Assembly (NCBI GenBank): GCA_051251725.1
Contig: JBPOFN010000018.1
Coordinates: 1-64,000, forward strand
DNA length: 64,000 nucleotides
From: JALZUE01 sp051251725
GTDB taxonomy: Bacteria > Pseudomonadota > Gammaproteobacteria > Enterobacterales > Alteromonadaceae
Reading direction: 5' to 3'
Position 1 is the stretch's first letter; each line of letters starts with the position of its first letter. Positions 35,334 to 45,434 of the stretch are shown here, piece after piece. The notes below the pieces were generated by a model that did not search any database, had not been told where the DNA came from, and saw only the letters and a list, made by a program, of their open reading frames with translations. Position numbers and translations under genes: made by a program.

Positions 35334-38300
35334 ATGTTCGTGAATGTTATGAAAAGTGAAACAATAAAACCTTACTTTTTTATCGTCAGCTTGTTAAGTG
35401 TTGTCCTTGCCGGCGGTGTACTTGCAATAGTCACTATTTTATCACCTTTAGATGGTGTTTCGGGCGAGGGCGTATTACGATTTTTTGGTCGTTTTCACCC
35501 CTTAGTATTACATTTTCCAATTACTTTATTGGTGCTTGCTTTAGGTTTTGAATTATTACGGTTTTTATCTAAGCCTTGGGCTCGTTGGTCAGCTATTGGT
35601 CTTCCTTTGCTTGTATTAGCTGTGATCACCGCTTGTATAACGGCAACACTTGGTGTGTTGTTGGCTGCGAATGAAGGGCATATGGGAGCACTGGTTGAAA
35701 GACATCGATTATTAGGTATTTCTGTTGCTGTTCTGGCTATCCTAGCATTAGGTTTACGTTGGTTATCAGCTAAAGTTAAGTCAAAGCAAAGCAGTTTACG
35801 GTTAACTTCTTTAGCGACATTATCGCTTACTTGTTTTGTGATGATGATCGCTGCCCATGATGGCGGCAGTATGGTTCATGGTGCAAGTTATTTATCGCAA
35901 TACGCGCCAGCGCCATTAAAAAGTCTATTAACACCTTCGTCAGTTGTTAAACATTCACCTGACGAAGCAAAGAGTTTATCTTCAGCAAAGTCACCTAATT
36001 CAGAGAAACTAAATACAGAAATACTAAATACTTATCATCACGATATTGCGCCTATTCTCGAGCGTAACTGTAGTAGTTGTCATGGTGACAGTAAACAAAA
36101 AGCAGGCATTCGGTTTGATCAACTTAGTCCTGCAATGGAAACTGATCATGAAGTTGAACTGTGGTCGTCTGTTCGTGATGCGCTAAATTCTCATCAAATG
36201 CCGCCCAAAGAAGAAGGGCGTCAACCGAGTAGTGCCGATCGGCAAAAAATTGTCAACTGGATTGGCACGGCATTTAATCAAGTTGCTAAACAGCGTTTGG
36301 ATAAAAGAGTGTCGCCAATGAGAAGGCTGACAGTCAATGAATACCAGCATACGCTGCAAGATTTATTTAGCACAGAATTCACGTTTGGGGCGAACTTACC
36401 CTCAGCTCCGATATCAGAACATGGCTATTCACGCGATGCTAAACTGGTTAGCGTATCGGCCTTAGAGCTTGAGTACTTTTTAGATATCGCTCGCGAGAGT
36501 GTTGAAAATTATGTCATTTTTGGAGAACGGTTACCTGAAATCGAACATTTTTTAATTGAGTTTGAAGATGTCAAATATCGCCCAGGTGTCGATGGTGGGT
36601 ATTCGGTTGATAAGCCTTTAACTGCACAAGCGCTAGCTAAAAAACGTCAAGCTAGAGAGCCAAATCCGGTGGTTTATTCGCCAAGAACACTATTCCCGCT
36701 ACCTGATGGCCCCGCTTTAGCGAGCACTTTATTGCAGCGTTCGGTATTACAAAAGTTCAATGGGCAATATGCCAAGTTTAAGAGTAATCAACCTCACCAA
36801 GCTGGCGAGATGATTGTCAGAGTGCATGCTGCAGCAAAAAAAGGCGATGACGGCTCTGTTCCGCGTTTACGGTTTATATCAGGCAACCCCGAAAGTGCTG
36901 GTTTTAAAGGTCCTATCGCTGGTGAATGCGACGTCACCGCCACGGTTGATAATCCACAAATTTGTACTTTCCGATTACCACTGAGATCATTGCCGGTTGA
37001 TTTTGGTGAAAAAGGCAAGCTACTTCAGTTTTTTGTTTTTAATGTGTCTCATGATCCCGATGCCATTTTTGATATTGTGCCAGAGGGCTTGAACTTTCAC
37101 CCTAAAAGACGTGGCTTAATGTCGCGTTATCGTAAGAGCCAAGCAAAAGCGATTATTAGCAAGGCGACTATGCGTGAAGCTGGCGTCAATGAGCTGTATT
37201 TAGATGCGATCGAAATTGATATTGTGCCGTTTGGCGCTGATATTGAAAATAGTGTTAATGCATTTCGAATTGATGCACTGCGTGCTAATCAAAATGGCGG
37301 AATTAATGCGCGAGAGGTAGCGCAGGAGTCGCTACAAGAATTTATGACACGAGCTTATCGCCGCTCAATATCCGCATCTGAATTGAACTCGATGCTTGCT
37401 TTATATGATCAGTTTATCAATGAAGGTGATAGCTTTGAGGGAGCGCTGAAAGAAACCTTTAGTACGGTGTTAGTGTCGGCGCCATTTTTATATGTTGTTG
37501 CTCCTTTAGCACAAGAGGTTGCAGAGCAAATATCTGAAGAAGAACGTATTCAGTTCGCCGCCAGACTTTCTTACTTTCTGTGGAATGGCCCACCGGATGA
37601 ACGTTTACGAGAGCTTGCCGCTCAAGATAAGCTTCGTGATCCTGGGTTACTTGCCGCTGAAGTCAATCGTATGTTGGCTGACGAAAGATCTCGTCGCTTT
37701 AGCAGTAATTTTGCAGAGGAGTGGTTACGCTTAGATAAATTTGATTTAGTGGCCGTTAACCCTGAGTTCTATCCTCGATATGATCAAGATTTGGGTAACG
37801 ATATGGTTAAAGAAACTATTGCTACTTTCCAAGATATTTTTCATAACAATAAAGATAGCCGTGAACTGGTTGCCTCAGATACCGTGTACATAAATCAACG
37901 CTTAGCGCGTCATTATGGTTTACCTACAGTTGAAGGAGGCGAAATGCGTCCTGTTAAAGTACCTGATTATCGTACCCGAGGCGGGTTGCTACATCAGGCG
38001 TCGATTTTAACTATGACAGCAGACGGCGCTGAGTCTAATCCTATTTATCGCGGGGTTTGGGTGTTAGAGCGTTTGTTAAATGATCCACCACCACCTCCAC
38101 CGCCAGCAGTTCCTCCCCTTGATACGACAGCGGATGATTTTGCTTCATTGACCCTGAAACAAAAGATTGAGCTGCATAGAAAACAAAGTGCATGTTCGGC
38201 TTGTCACGCTAAAATTGATCCTTGGGGCATTGCCCTTGAGAATTTTGATGCGATAGGTGCATGGCGTGATGCATCTTTGATCATTAATGCCAATACCTCT

Positions 38301-38657
38301 GAACAGTCATTTTTTCCTGTCGATAGTAGTACCGTTTTACCGACAGGTGAAGAAATTCAAGATTCAAAGGAGCTGATGAGTTATTTATTTAACGAACGAG
38401 CAGATGAATTCACTCATGCTTTAACGTGGCATATGATGACTTACGCTTTAGGACGTGAACCCAATTTAGGTGATGAAAAAGATTTAGAAACCATTCATAG
38501 CCACTTCCGCGCGTCAGGGTATAAATTATCGGCTTTAGTGTTAGCGATTATTCAGAGTGAAGCTTTTCAAGCCAACCCTGCTGTGAATGCAAAACCTAAG
38601 AATAAAGCTAAACCAAATACCTTACACACTCAAATTGACACCAGTCAAATTAAATAG
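35334..38657 (+). CDS. membrane-anchored DUF1592/DUF1588/DUF1585 multidomain cytochrome, copy A
   Basis: 1107 residues. The N-terminal ~170 residues hold about five transmembrane helices, with FFGRFHPLVLHFPITLL and an AAHDGGSMVHG loop whose His could ligate heme. Then a planctomycete-type cytochrome with CSSCH (246-250), DUF1587 (RRLTVNEYQHTLQDLF), DUF1595 (FMTRAYRRSISASEL), DUF1592 (FAARLSYFLWNGPPDERL), DUF1588 (a hepta-proline run, then CSACH at 954-958) and DUF1585 (MMTYALGREPNLGDEKDLE). The order matches the PVC family of unknown function; fusion to a membrane domain suggests electron delivery to the respiratory chain (inference). It precedes its HXXSHH partner by a few bases. A GTG at 35340 is an alternative start (AGGA five bases upstream). 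Confidence 0.85.
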   Translation: MFVNVMKSETIKPYFFIVSLLSVVLAGGVLAIVTILSPLDGVSGEGVLRFFGRFHPLVLHFPITLLVLALGFELLRFLSKPWARWSAIGLPLLVLAVITACITATLGVLLAANEGHMGALVERHRLLGISVAVLAILALGLRWLSAKVKSKQSSLRLTSLATLSLTCFVMMIAAHDGGSMVHGASYLSQYAPAPLKSLLTPSSVVKHSPDEAKSLSSAKSPNSEKLNTEILNTYHHDIAPILERNCSSCHGDSKQKAGIRFDQLSPAMETDHEVELWSSVRDALNSHQMPPKEEGRQPSSADRQKIVNWIGTAFNQVAKQRLDKRVSPMRRLTVNEYQHTLQDLFSTEFTFGANLPSAPISEHGYSRDAKLVSVSALELEYFLDIARESVENYVIFGERLPEIEHFLIEFEDVKYRPGVDGGYSVDKPLTAQALAKKRQAREPNPVVYSPRTLFPLPDGPALASTLLQRSVLQKFNGQYAKFKSNQPHQAGEMIVRVHAAAKKGDDGSVPRLRFISGNPESAGFKGPIAGECDVTATVDNPQICTFRLPLRSLPVDFGEKGKLLQFFVFNVSHDPDAIFDIVPEGLNFHPKRRGLMSRYRKSQAKAIISKATMREAGVNELYLDAIEIDIVPFGADIENSVNAFRIDALRANQNGGINAREVAQESLQEFMTRAYRRSISASELNSMLALYDQFINEGDSFEGALKETFSTVLVSAPFLYVVAPLAQEVAEQISEEERIQFAARLSYFLWNGPPDERLRELAAQDKLRDPGLLAAEVNRMLADERSRRFSSNFAEEWLRLDKFDLVAVNPEFYPRYDQDLGNDMVKETIATFQDIFHNNKDSRELVASDTVYINQRLARHYGLPTVEGGEMRPVKVPDYRTRGGLLHQASILTMTADGAESNPIYRGVWVLERLLNDPPPPPPPAVPPLDTTADDFASLTLKQKIELHRKQSACSACHAKIDPWGIALENFDAIGAWRDASLIINANTSEQSFFPVDSSTVLPTGEEIQDSKELMSYLFNERADEFTHALTWHMMTYALGREPNLGDEKDLETIHSHFRASGYKLSALVLAIIQSEAFQANPAVNAKPKNKAKPNTLHTQIDTSQIK

Positions 38658-38663
38658 GGGTTG

Positions 38664-40046
38664 ATGATGAAACATATCAATGAACTTAACCGTAGAAAGC
38701 TTCTGAAACTTGGTTTAGGTGGCCTAGCATTGCCGCCACTGGCGTCGCTATTAGGTACTTCTAATTTAGCCCATGCTGATAACTTAGCATCGGCTACAGG
38801 CACGGCGACTAATAAACCCGTCAGGCTAGTGACTATCTTTTTCCCTAATGGTGTGTCATTACCACCAGAGAATGACGCTAGCTTTCCCGATTGGCATTGG
38901 TTTCCCCACAAAGCGGGTACGGACTACACCTTAACTAAATCACTTGAGCCGCTTTCGAAACATCGCAGTAATTTATCAATTTTGTCTGGTTTTTCTCATC
39001 CAGAGTTACGATCGGTTGTGCCGCATAGCTGTGCCACCAAATGGCTCACGAGTACGGTACCACCTAAGGGTTCAAAAAATCTAATGAGTTTCGACCAAGT
39101 GTTTGCCGAGCAGATTGAAGGGGCGACACGATTTTCATCACTTGCTTTATCTGCTGCTGGAGGCGCCGGTAGTCTTGGCCGTCCGGCTACCTTGTCTGTT
39201 AACCGAAATGGCGCACTTATTCCGTCTTTGTCTGAGCCCAAACAAATATTTGATCGTTTGTTTTCGGTAGATTCTGGAGGGATAGAACAGCGTCGACGAG
39301 GTATTGTGCGTGATCGCACTATTCTCGACCGTATCAGCTCACAATTAAACCAAAGTAATGTTAGGGTTGGTTCAGAAGATAAAAGACATCTTGATGCTTA
39401 TTTAAACGCAACCCAGACGCTAGAAAAGCAATTAGCAAGAGCCAATGACTGGCTTGATGTGCCAAAACCAGAGGTTGATGCCAGGCTTTTTGATTTTGAT
39501 TCAGAGCCAACTCGCGATCTTGGCACAAACTATATGCGAACTATGTTTGACTTAATTCATATGGCACTGCTGACGGACTCAACTCGTGTTGTCACTTATC
39601 AAACGTCAATGGAAAATGCGGGTGGGCGTGGTAATCAATTACCCTATGCAGCAGGTTTGTCGTTACATCATCATCAGTTAACTCACAGCGCGGCAAGAGA
39701 TAAGGGCGGTTGGGAGCGTTGGGCTAAGTATGATCAATATTTAGCCGATCGTTTTTCTGAATTTTTGACCAAAATGGCAGACACACCGGATCCGTTAGCT
39801 GAGGGCAGTTTGCTTGATAATACGGTGGTGCTTTATGGCTGCGGTACCAGTAAAACCCATGTTGGCAGAAACTATCCGTTAATTGTTGCTGGTGGTAAAA
39901 ACGTCGGCTTAAAACATGGTGCTTTCCATAAATTTGAAGAAGAACGCCCCTTTAGTGACGTACTACTAACGCTATTACAACAATTAGGGGTTGAAACAGA
40001 CAGTTTTGGTGATAGTGAAAATATAGTTTCTGAGATTTTGGCGTAA
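38664..40046 (+). CDS. HXXSHH-family (DUF1552) Tat-exported protein, copy A
   Basis: About 460 residues. The N-terminus (ELNRRKLLKLGLGGLALPPL) is a twin-arginine signal, implying export of a folded, possibly cofactor-containing protein. The family name motif H-x-x-S-H-H appears as H-Q-L-T-H-S within a His run (about 335-342). FPNGVSLPPEN and TVVLYGCGTSKTHVGRNYPLIVAGG are other conserved blocks, reminiscent of alkaline-phosphatase-like folds. Function unknown. ATG 38664 or 38667 follows AGGGG; a TTG at 38661 is less likely. The tight gap to the DUF1592 protein and to the esterase after it marks an operon. Confidence 0.85.
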   Translation: MMKHINELNRRKLLKLGLGGLALPPLASLLGTSNLAHADNLASATGTATNKPVRLVTIFFPNGVSLPPENDASFPDWHWFPHKAGTDYTLTKSLEPLSKHRSNLSILSGFSHPELRSVVPHSCATKWLTSTVPPKGSKNLMSFDQVFAEQIEGATRFSSLALSAAGGAGSLGRPATLSVNRNGALIPSLSEPKQIFDRLFSVDSGGIEQRRRGIVRDRTILDRISSQLNQSNVRVGSEDKRHLDAYLNATQTLEKQLARANDWLDVPKPEVDARLFDFDSEPTRDLGTNYMRTMFDLIHMALLTDSTRVVTYQTSMENAGGRGNQLPYAAGLSLHHHQLTHSAARDKGGWERWAKYDQYLADRFSEFLTKMADTPDPLAEGSLLDNTVVLYGCGTSKTHVGRNYPLIVAGGKNVGLKHGAFHKFEEERPFSDVLLTLLQQLGVETDSFGDSENIVSEILA

Positions 40047-40051
40047 GCTTG

Positions 40052-41395
40052 ATGGCTAAACAATTATTATTTTTATGGTGTTTAACGAGTTTATATTTTT
40101 CGGTATTGGGCTCCGTAGTTGCGCAAGAGTTTAGTTTTCCGTTTAAAGCATTATCAGAAGAACCGCCTTATTATCATGTGCGCTATCCAGCCTCAGATAA
40201 ACCGGATGAACTTGTTTTTGCTGTCAATTATACCGTTTGGCTACCGCCTCAAGCTGAAAAAATTCGAGCGGTGATTGTCCATCAGCATGGTTGTGGTATT
40301 GGCGCTGCTTACACAGGATTAACCGGTGCCTTTGATTTACATTGGCAGGCGCTAGCGAAAAAACATCAGGCAGCACTGTTAAGTGCGGCCTATGAACAAG
40401 CTAAAGGTAAACCATGTCCAAACTGGGCCGAGCCACGCAATGGTTCTGAAGCTGTTTTTCTTAAAGCTTTAAAAGATTTAGCACTAAAATCAGGTCATGA
40501 TGAATTAGCCTCAGCACCATGGGCGTTGTGGGGGCATAGTGGTGGTGCTGTTTGGGTTGGTGGAATGACCTTACTACATCCCGAACGAGTAGTCGCATTA
40601 TGGATGCGCTCAGGCTCGTTTGACCTTCAGTCGGATTCCCAACCAGCCGGTGATGGCGTTTATTCACTAACGGATGATGCGTTGGCTGTACCTATCATGT
40701 TAAATCAGGGCCAAACGGAAGGTATTACAGATGCTACCAGTCGGCATGCGCATGTTTGGCCGCGAAACCAAAAAGTATTTCACGCGATACGTGGCAAAGG
40801 TGGTCTTATTGCTCATTCGGTGGATTTAATAAGCGAACATCAAAATGGCAATCAGCGCTATCTCGCTATTCCTTGGTTTGACGCTATTTTAAGTGCACGG
40901 TTGCCTAAACACGTTGGTGAGTCACTTCGAGACATGCCGGTTGACGATGTGTGGCTTGCGCCTTTATTAGGCGCTAAAGCTGTTCCTATGGCAGAATATA
41001 AAGAAGATAAAACCGCGGCTGTTTGGCTACCTAATAAAACCATCGCAAAAGCGTGGATGAGCTATATGCAAGACAATGCTGTTGCCGATATAACCCCACC
41101 ACCAGCACCTAACAAGCTATTGATAAAAGATAATAAGTTAACATGGACGGCTGAAGCGGATCTTGAAAGTGGCTTGGCCTATTTTATCGTTGAACGTGAT
41201 GGTAAATTCCTCGCTAAGGTCACAGGTAGTGATGTTAAAATGCTCGGCCGTACGATTTTTCAAACCCTCTACAACAGTGATTCACCCAGACAACCCTTAC
41301 CTAAAATGAAATTTACCGATACTACGGCGGTAACAGGCCAAACATATAAATATCGGGTGATTACAGTTAATACGGTAGGTTTAAAATCAAACTAA
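40052..41395 (+). CDS. secreted alpha/beta-hydrolase with C-terminal Fn3-like domain
   Basis: 447 residues with signal peptide (about 1-25). VIVHQHGCGIG forms an oxyanion-type loop and ALWGHSGG contains the nucleophile (Ser163); an acidic residue and a His late in the core (for example AHSVDL) would complete the triad. After residue ~345, PPPAPNKLLIKDNKLTWTAE to the end is a fibronectin-III-like module. It begins 5 bases after the HXXSHH gene, so is co-translated with the copy A pair. It is probably another esterase of the glycan locus. ATG 40052 chosen over TTG 40049. Confidence 0.75.
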   Translation: MAKQLLFLWCLTSLYFSVLGSVVAQEFSFPFKALSEEPPYYHVRYPASDKPDELVFAVNYTVWLPPQAEKIRAVIVHQHGCGIGAAYTGLTGAFDLHWQALAKKHQAALLSAAYEQAKGKPCPNWAEPRNGSEAVFLKALKDLALKSGHDELASAPWALWGHSGGAVWVGGMTLLHPERVVALWMRSGSFDLQSDSQPAGDGVYSLTDDALAVPIMLNQGQTEGITDATSRHAHVWPRNQKVFHAIRGKGGLIAHSVDLISEHQNGNQRYLAIPWFDAILSARLPKHVGESLRDMPVDDVWLAPLLGAKAVPMAEYKEDKTAAVWLPNKTIAKAWMSYMQDNAVADITPPPAPNKLLIKDNKLTWTAEADLESGLAYFIVERDGKFLAKVTGSDVKMLGRTIFQTLYNSDSPRQPLPKMKFTDTTAVTGQTYKYRVITVNTVGLKSN

Positions 41396-41601
41396 TTACA
41401 GTTTGACACTAGATTTGATGCATTGTTAGGTATTGTGTACAGCATTATTAACAAAAAATGAAACACTCTTTTAACTCATGACCAATATATAAAACAATAA
41501 TAAATTAACCGTATCAAGGGTCGCAACATTCTTCAACTTATCTTGTGGGTAACGTTAGGGGAAAATTAAGTGACTGATATCAATTAGTGAAATAAAAGCG
41601 T

Positions 41602-44600
41602 ATGAATTTAAAAGAAATAATAAAACCTATCTCATTACTAATGAGCTTGGCCCTATTAATTATGATATTAGCCTTGTTAATACCTTTTAATGGTGTCAGT
41701 GGCGATGGCATAACCCGTTTTTTCGGTCGGTTCCATGTATTGGTATTGCACTTTCCTATCACTTTAATAGTCTTGATACCTATATTAGAATTAGTGCAAC
41801 GTAAAAAACACCTTCAAAACGTAACCGACATTATTCTTTTAATTTGGTGGTTCGCAAGTATTTCAGCATTTATTACGGTATTGCTGGGCATGACTTTAGC
41901 TGCTAATGAAGGCTTCGATTTTGAAAAAATTCAATATCATTTAATTGCAGGTATTGTTGTCGCTATACTGACGTTTACTTGTACAGGGTTAAAGTATGTT
42001 ATATCAAAACGCGTTAATTCAAATACAAAGTTTGCGTCTACTAACCAAAAAAGCACGTCAATATTAACGACTTTTTACACTACATTGTCGGTAGTTTTAT
42101 TATGTGCATTAATCATTGCTGCACATGCCGGCGGAAATTTGGTACATGGTGACACCTATTTAACACGTTATGCACCACAAGCGATTAAGTCATGGTTACC
42201 GGAAGAGAAACAGGCTATCGATTTAAGCCAAGTCAAAGATCAGCATTTTGTTAAAAAGGTGCAGCCGTTAATCCAGCAATATTGTTTTAGCTGTCATGGT
42301 GATGATAAGCAAAAAGGCGGTATTCAGCTATCAGTACTAAACCCTGATTTTATTAATGGCCATGATGCACCCCAGTGGCATGGCGCATTAGATATGATCA
42401 ACAGTGGAGAAATGCCACCAGCAAAAGAACAACAACCCAGTGATGAAGAAAGACAGATAATCGTTGATTGGTTAACGGGTGGTATTAAATTAGCAAAAGA
42501 GAGTAAAAAAGGTAAAAGCAAACAAGTTATTCAGCGATTAACCAAACAACAATATACTAATACCTTGCAAGACTTGTTGGACGTGAAGATAAACTTTGGC
42601 GTTGAACTGCCAGATGATCCGATATCTGAAATTGGTTTTAGCAATAATGCCGAGTTATTAAGCTCATCAACCTTACATTTAGAAACGTTTCAAAAGATTG
42701 CGCGCAATGCGCTAGAGCAAGCCATTAATATTGGCGAAAAGCCGCCAGTTCACCATTACCGCATGCATTTTGGTAAAGGGATTGGTAAAGGGCAGCCGAA
42801 TACAACTTCTAGAGGCTACTTAGACTTACCCGTTAGCCAAGATGATTTTTTTGTTGAAATACTATCAGAAAATAACGAGGCTAAATCAGGTGAAAGTGTT
42901 GAAAAGTTAAAGAAATATTTCAGTGCAAGTATGCGTGGTTCTGATCCCAAAAGACTACAAATAAAAGAACAAGGTATTACTTTACTGTCGGCTTTACCAC
43001 ATAAAGAAACAACGGAAGGCGGGCAATATGGTGCATGGCACGGTCCTTCACCTAATCTAGCGATGCAAATTAAGGATCAATATCCGAGTGAAGGCGCTTT
43101 TGCTATTCGAGTGAAAGCTTCTAAGGGGGAAACCTTTAATTTACCTTTGATCAATGCAACCTCATTAACGAATGCTAAGTCTCTGGTGAATTTAGATAAA
43201 AAAAAGGTTCCTAAAAAACAACCCAAAAATGGTAGAAACACGCTCGTATTAGCCAGCACTAAGTTTAAAAATGTTCAAGGTTTGGTTAAATCAAAAAATT
43301 TAGCAAGAACGTTAATTCCTGATAATAGTAGTTCACATATTGCGGGCGAAATCACCGTGGACGTGCCTTATCGAGGCTCTGATTATTTTCAAATTGATCT
43401 GGTTCACCCTGAAGTGAGCGCTGACGCAATGAGCAGTATTACTTTAAGTATCAATGATGAGATAACCTTTAATTCCCCTATATTTCCCACAGGTAAAGCC
43501 AAGCCTGGTGAGTTAGTTACATCAAGTATTGGTATGGCTTATCTTATTCGCGATAAAAAAATAAAAGTAAGTATCAAAAGTGATGCTAATTTTTCAGGTT
43601 TTAGTGACATAGTATTCACTAAAATTAATGGTGATAATGAGCATGTAAACTCATTAAAACTTGATTATTACGACAACAGTAAATTTGCTAATGCAAAAGC
43701 AGAATTAATCCCTTATATCGGCTCAAGAACAGATGACGGTATGGATTATAAAACCTTTAGTGACAGTGTCACCGTCACTAATAGTACAGAGCATGAAAAA
43801 ATCTATAGCTTTTATGGCCGTTTAGAAAATTTGCCGATACCGCCTCATGGTACGCAAGGTAACCACATTACCAACAGTAGCCTTAAAGTGGGGTTGTGGA
43901 ATCATAACTTAGTTAAAAAAGACACTGAATTGGGTAGTTCATTACATATTGATTATATTGAATTTGAAGCGCCATACTTTGAAAAATGGCCAAGTCAAAC
44001 TCACCAAAATATTTTTATTGAATCAAATCAGTCAAACAAGACAAGCGAGCCAGAAGTTTATGCGAAAGAAGTTTTGCAAAACTTTATCACTAAGGCTTAT
44101 CGAAGACCGGTAACGGAAGATGAACTTGCACTGTATATGAATTATTGGCTGGGTATTAAAGGTGATTATCCTGTTTTTGAAGAAAGCATTAAAGAAACGT
44201 TAGTCGCAGTATTGTCGTCGACAAACTTTCTTTATTTAGCCGAGCCTGAACAAGATGAAATATTAGCGAATACCTCGCTTAAAGATGCTGATACAACACA
44301 GTCATCTGAGTCTTTAATTAGCAGTGTCATAGGTATTTCTACAGCTAATGCAAGTACGCAATCTATTGCCGAAAAAGGTAAGCCTAATAGCGAATATGCA
44401 TTGGCGAGTCGCTTATCTTACTTTTTATGGAACTCACCGCCAGATGCTGAATTACTCAGCCTTGCTAAAACGGGGCAACTTTCTGCTCAGTTACCCCAAC
44501 AAATTGAACGTTTGTTAGCTGATGATAAGGTGATGAGGTTTATCAAGGTTTTTACCCGTGAGTGGCTAAGACTTGATAGACAGCAAGGTCAAACCGTTGA

Positions 44601-45429
44601 TGTGGCAACCTTTCCAGATTATACCCGTTTTGTAAAACAGGATATGGCGTTAGAAACGCAACACTTCTTTAAAACCTTGCTACAAGAAAACTTGTCAGTG
44701 TTAAATGTGATAGATGCTGATTTTACAATGCTAAACCAAAATTTAGCCGAGTTTTATGGCATAGATACCGTATATGGTAGTCAATTTACCAAGGTTGCAT
44801 TAAATGATGAAGATAAAACCCGCGGTGGTTTATTGTCTCAAGGTGCTTTTTTAACCGGCCATGCTGATGGTATCCATAGCCACCCAGTAAAACGTGCTGT
44901 TTGGCTGAAAGAGAAAATATTAGGTGATAAGCCCCCACCACCACCGCCGAATGTACCGGAGTTAGATCCTGAAACCCCAGGCTTTGAAAAACTGACTTTA
45001 AAGCAGCAGTTAGAATTACACCGTGATAAAGACTCTTGTCGAGACTGTCATGCCAAAATAGACCCTTATGGTGTCGTTTTTGAAAAGTATGACGCGGTTG
45101 GTCGCTTACGCCAAGCTTATAAAGGCAGAGATATCGATGATCATGTGATCTTACCTAATGGCACGCCAATATCCGGTGTGTCAGAAATAAAAGGCTATTT
45201 GATGAAGGATCAAAAAGATCAAGTGGCGTTGTCAGTCATCAAACATTTATATGCTTATGCGCTAGGAAAAGAAGTGAGCTTCCATGATGAAGATGCACTT
45301 GAAGAAATCCTAGAAAAAACAAAAAAAGATCATTATCAAATGCAAACACTGATTAACGCCATTGTTGAAAGCTCTGCATTTGACTCTGTTCAACAAATTA
45401 ACGCCAATAAAAATGAAAGCGAGGGATAA
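41602..45429 (+). CDS. membrane-anchored DUF1592/DUF1588/DUF1585 multidomain cytochrome, copy B
   Basis: 1275 residues, a paralogue of copy A with the same order. It has a membrane region (FFGRFHVLVLHFPITLIV, AAHAGGNLVHG), CFSCH (228-232), DUF1587 (QRLTKQQYTNTLQDLL), DUF1595 (FITKAYRRPVTEDEL), DUF1592 (LASRLSYFLWNSPPDAELL), DUF1588 with a proline run and CRDCH (1146-1150), and DUF1585. It is about 170 residues longer, mostly in an extra beta-rich region around 370-740 and in a Ser-rich loop within the second half. The two copies are strongly diverged, suggesting different substrates. It starts 207 bases after the esterase gene. Confidence 0.85.
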   Translation: MNLKEIIKPISLLMSLALLIMILALLIPFNGVSGDGITRFFGRFHVLVLHFPITLIVLIPILELVQRKKHLQNVTDIILLIWWFASISAFITVLLGMTLAANEGFDFEKIQYHLIAGIVVAILTFTCTGLKYVISKRVNSNTKFASTNQKSTSILTTFYTTLSVVLLCALIIAAHAGGNLVHGDTYLTRYAPQAIKSWLPEEKQAIDLSQVKDQHFVKKVQPLIQQYCFSCHGDDKQKGGIQLSVLNPDFINGHDAPQWHGALDMINSGEMPPAKEQQPSDEERQIIVDWLTGGIKLAKESKKGKSKQVIQRLTKQQYTNTLQDLLDVKINFGVELPDDPISEIGFSNNAELLSSSTLHLETFQKIARNALEQAINIGEKPPVHHYRMHFGKGIGKGQPNTTSRGYLDLPVSQDDFFVEILSENNEAKSGESVEKLKKYFSASMRGSDPKRLQIKEQGITLLSALPHKETTEGGQYGAWHGPSPNLAMQIKDQYPSEGAFAIRVKASKGETFNLPLINATSLTNAKSLVNLDKKKVPKKQPKNGRNTLVLASTKFKNVQGLVKSKNLARTLIPDNSSSHIAGEITVDVPYRGSDYFQIDLVHPEVSADAMSSITLSINDEITFNSPIFPTGKAKPGELVTSSIGMAYLIRDKKIKVSIKSDANFSGFSDIVFTKINGDNEHVNSLKLDYYDNSKFANAKAELIPYIGSRTDDGMDYKTFSDSVTVTNSTEHEKIYSFYGRLENLPIPPHGTQGNHITNSSLKVGLWNHNLVKKDTELGSSLHIDYIEFEAPYFEKWPSQTHQNIFIESNQSNKTSEPEVYAKEVLQNFITKAYRRPVTEDELALYMNYWLGIKGDYPVFEESIKETLVAVLSSTNFLYLAEPEQDEILANTSLKDADTTQSSESLISSVIGISTANASTQSIAEKGKPNSEYALASRLSYFLWNSPPDAELLSLAKTGQLSAQLPQQIERLLADDKVMRFIKVFTREWLRLDRQQGQTVDVATFPDYTRFVKQDMALETQHFFKTLLQENLSVLNVIDADFTMLNQNLAEFYGIDTVYGSQFTKVALNDEDKTRGGLLSQGAFLTGHADGIHSHPVKRAVWLKEKILGDKPPPPPPNVPELDPETPGFEKLTLKQQLELHRDKDSCRDCHAKIDPYGVVFEKYDAVGRLRQAYKGRDIDDHVILPNGTPISGVSEIKGYLMKDQKDQVALSVIKHLYAYALGKEVSFHDEDALEEILEKTKKDHYQMQTLINAIVESSAFDSVQQINANKNESEG

Positions 45430-45434
45430 TAGTT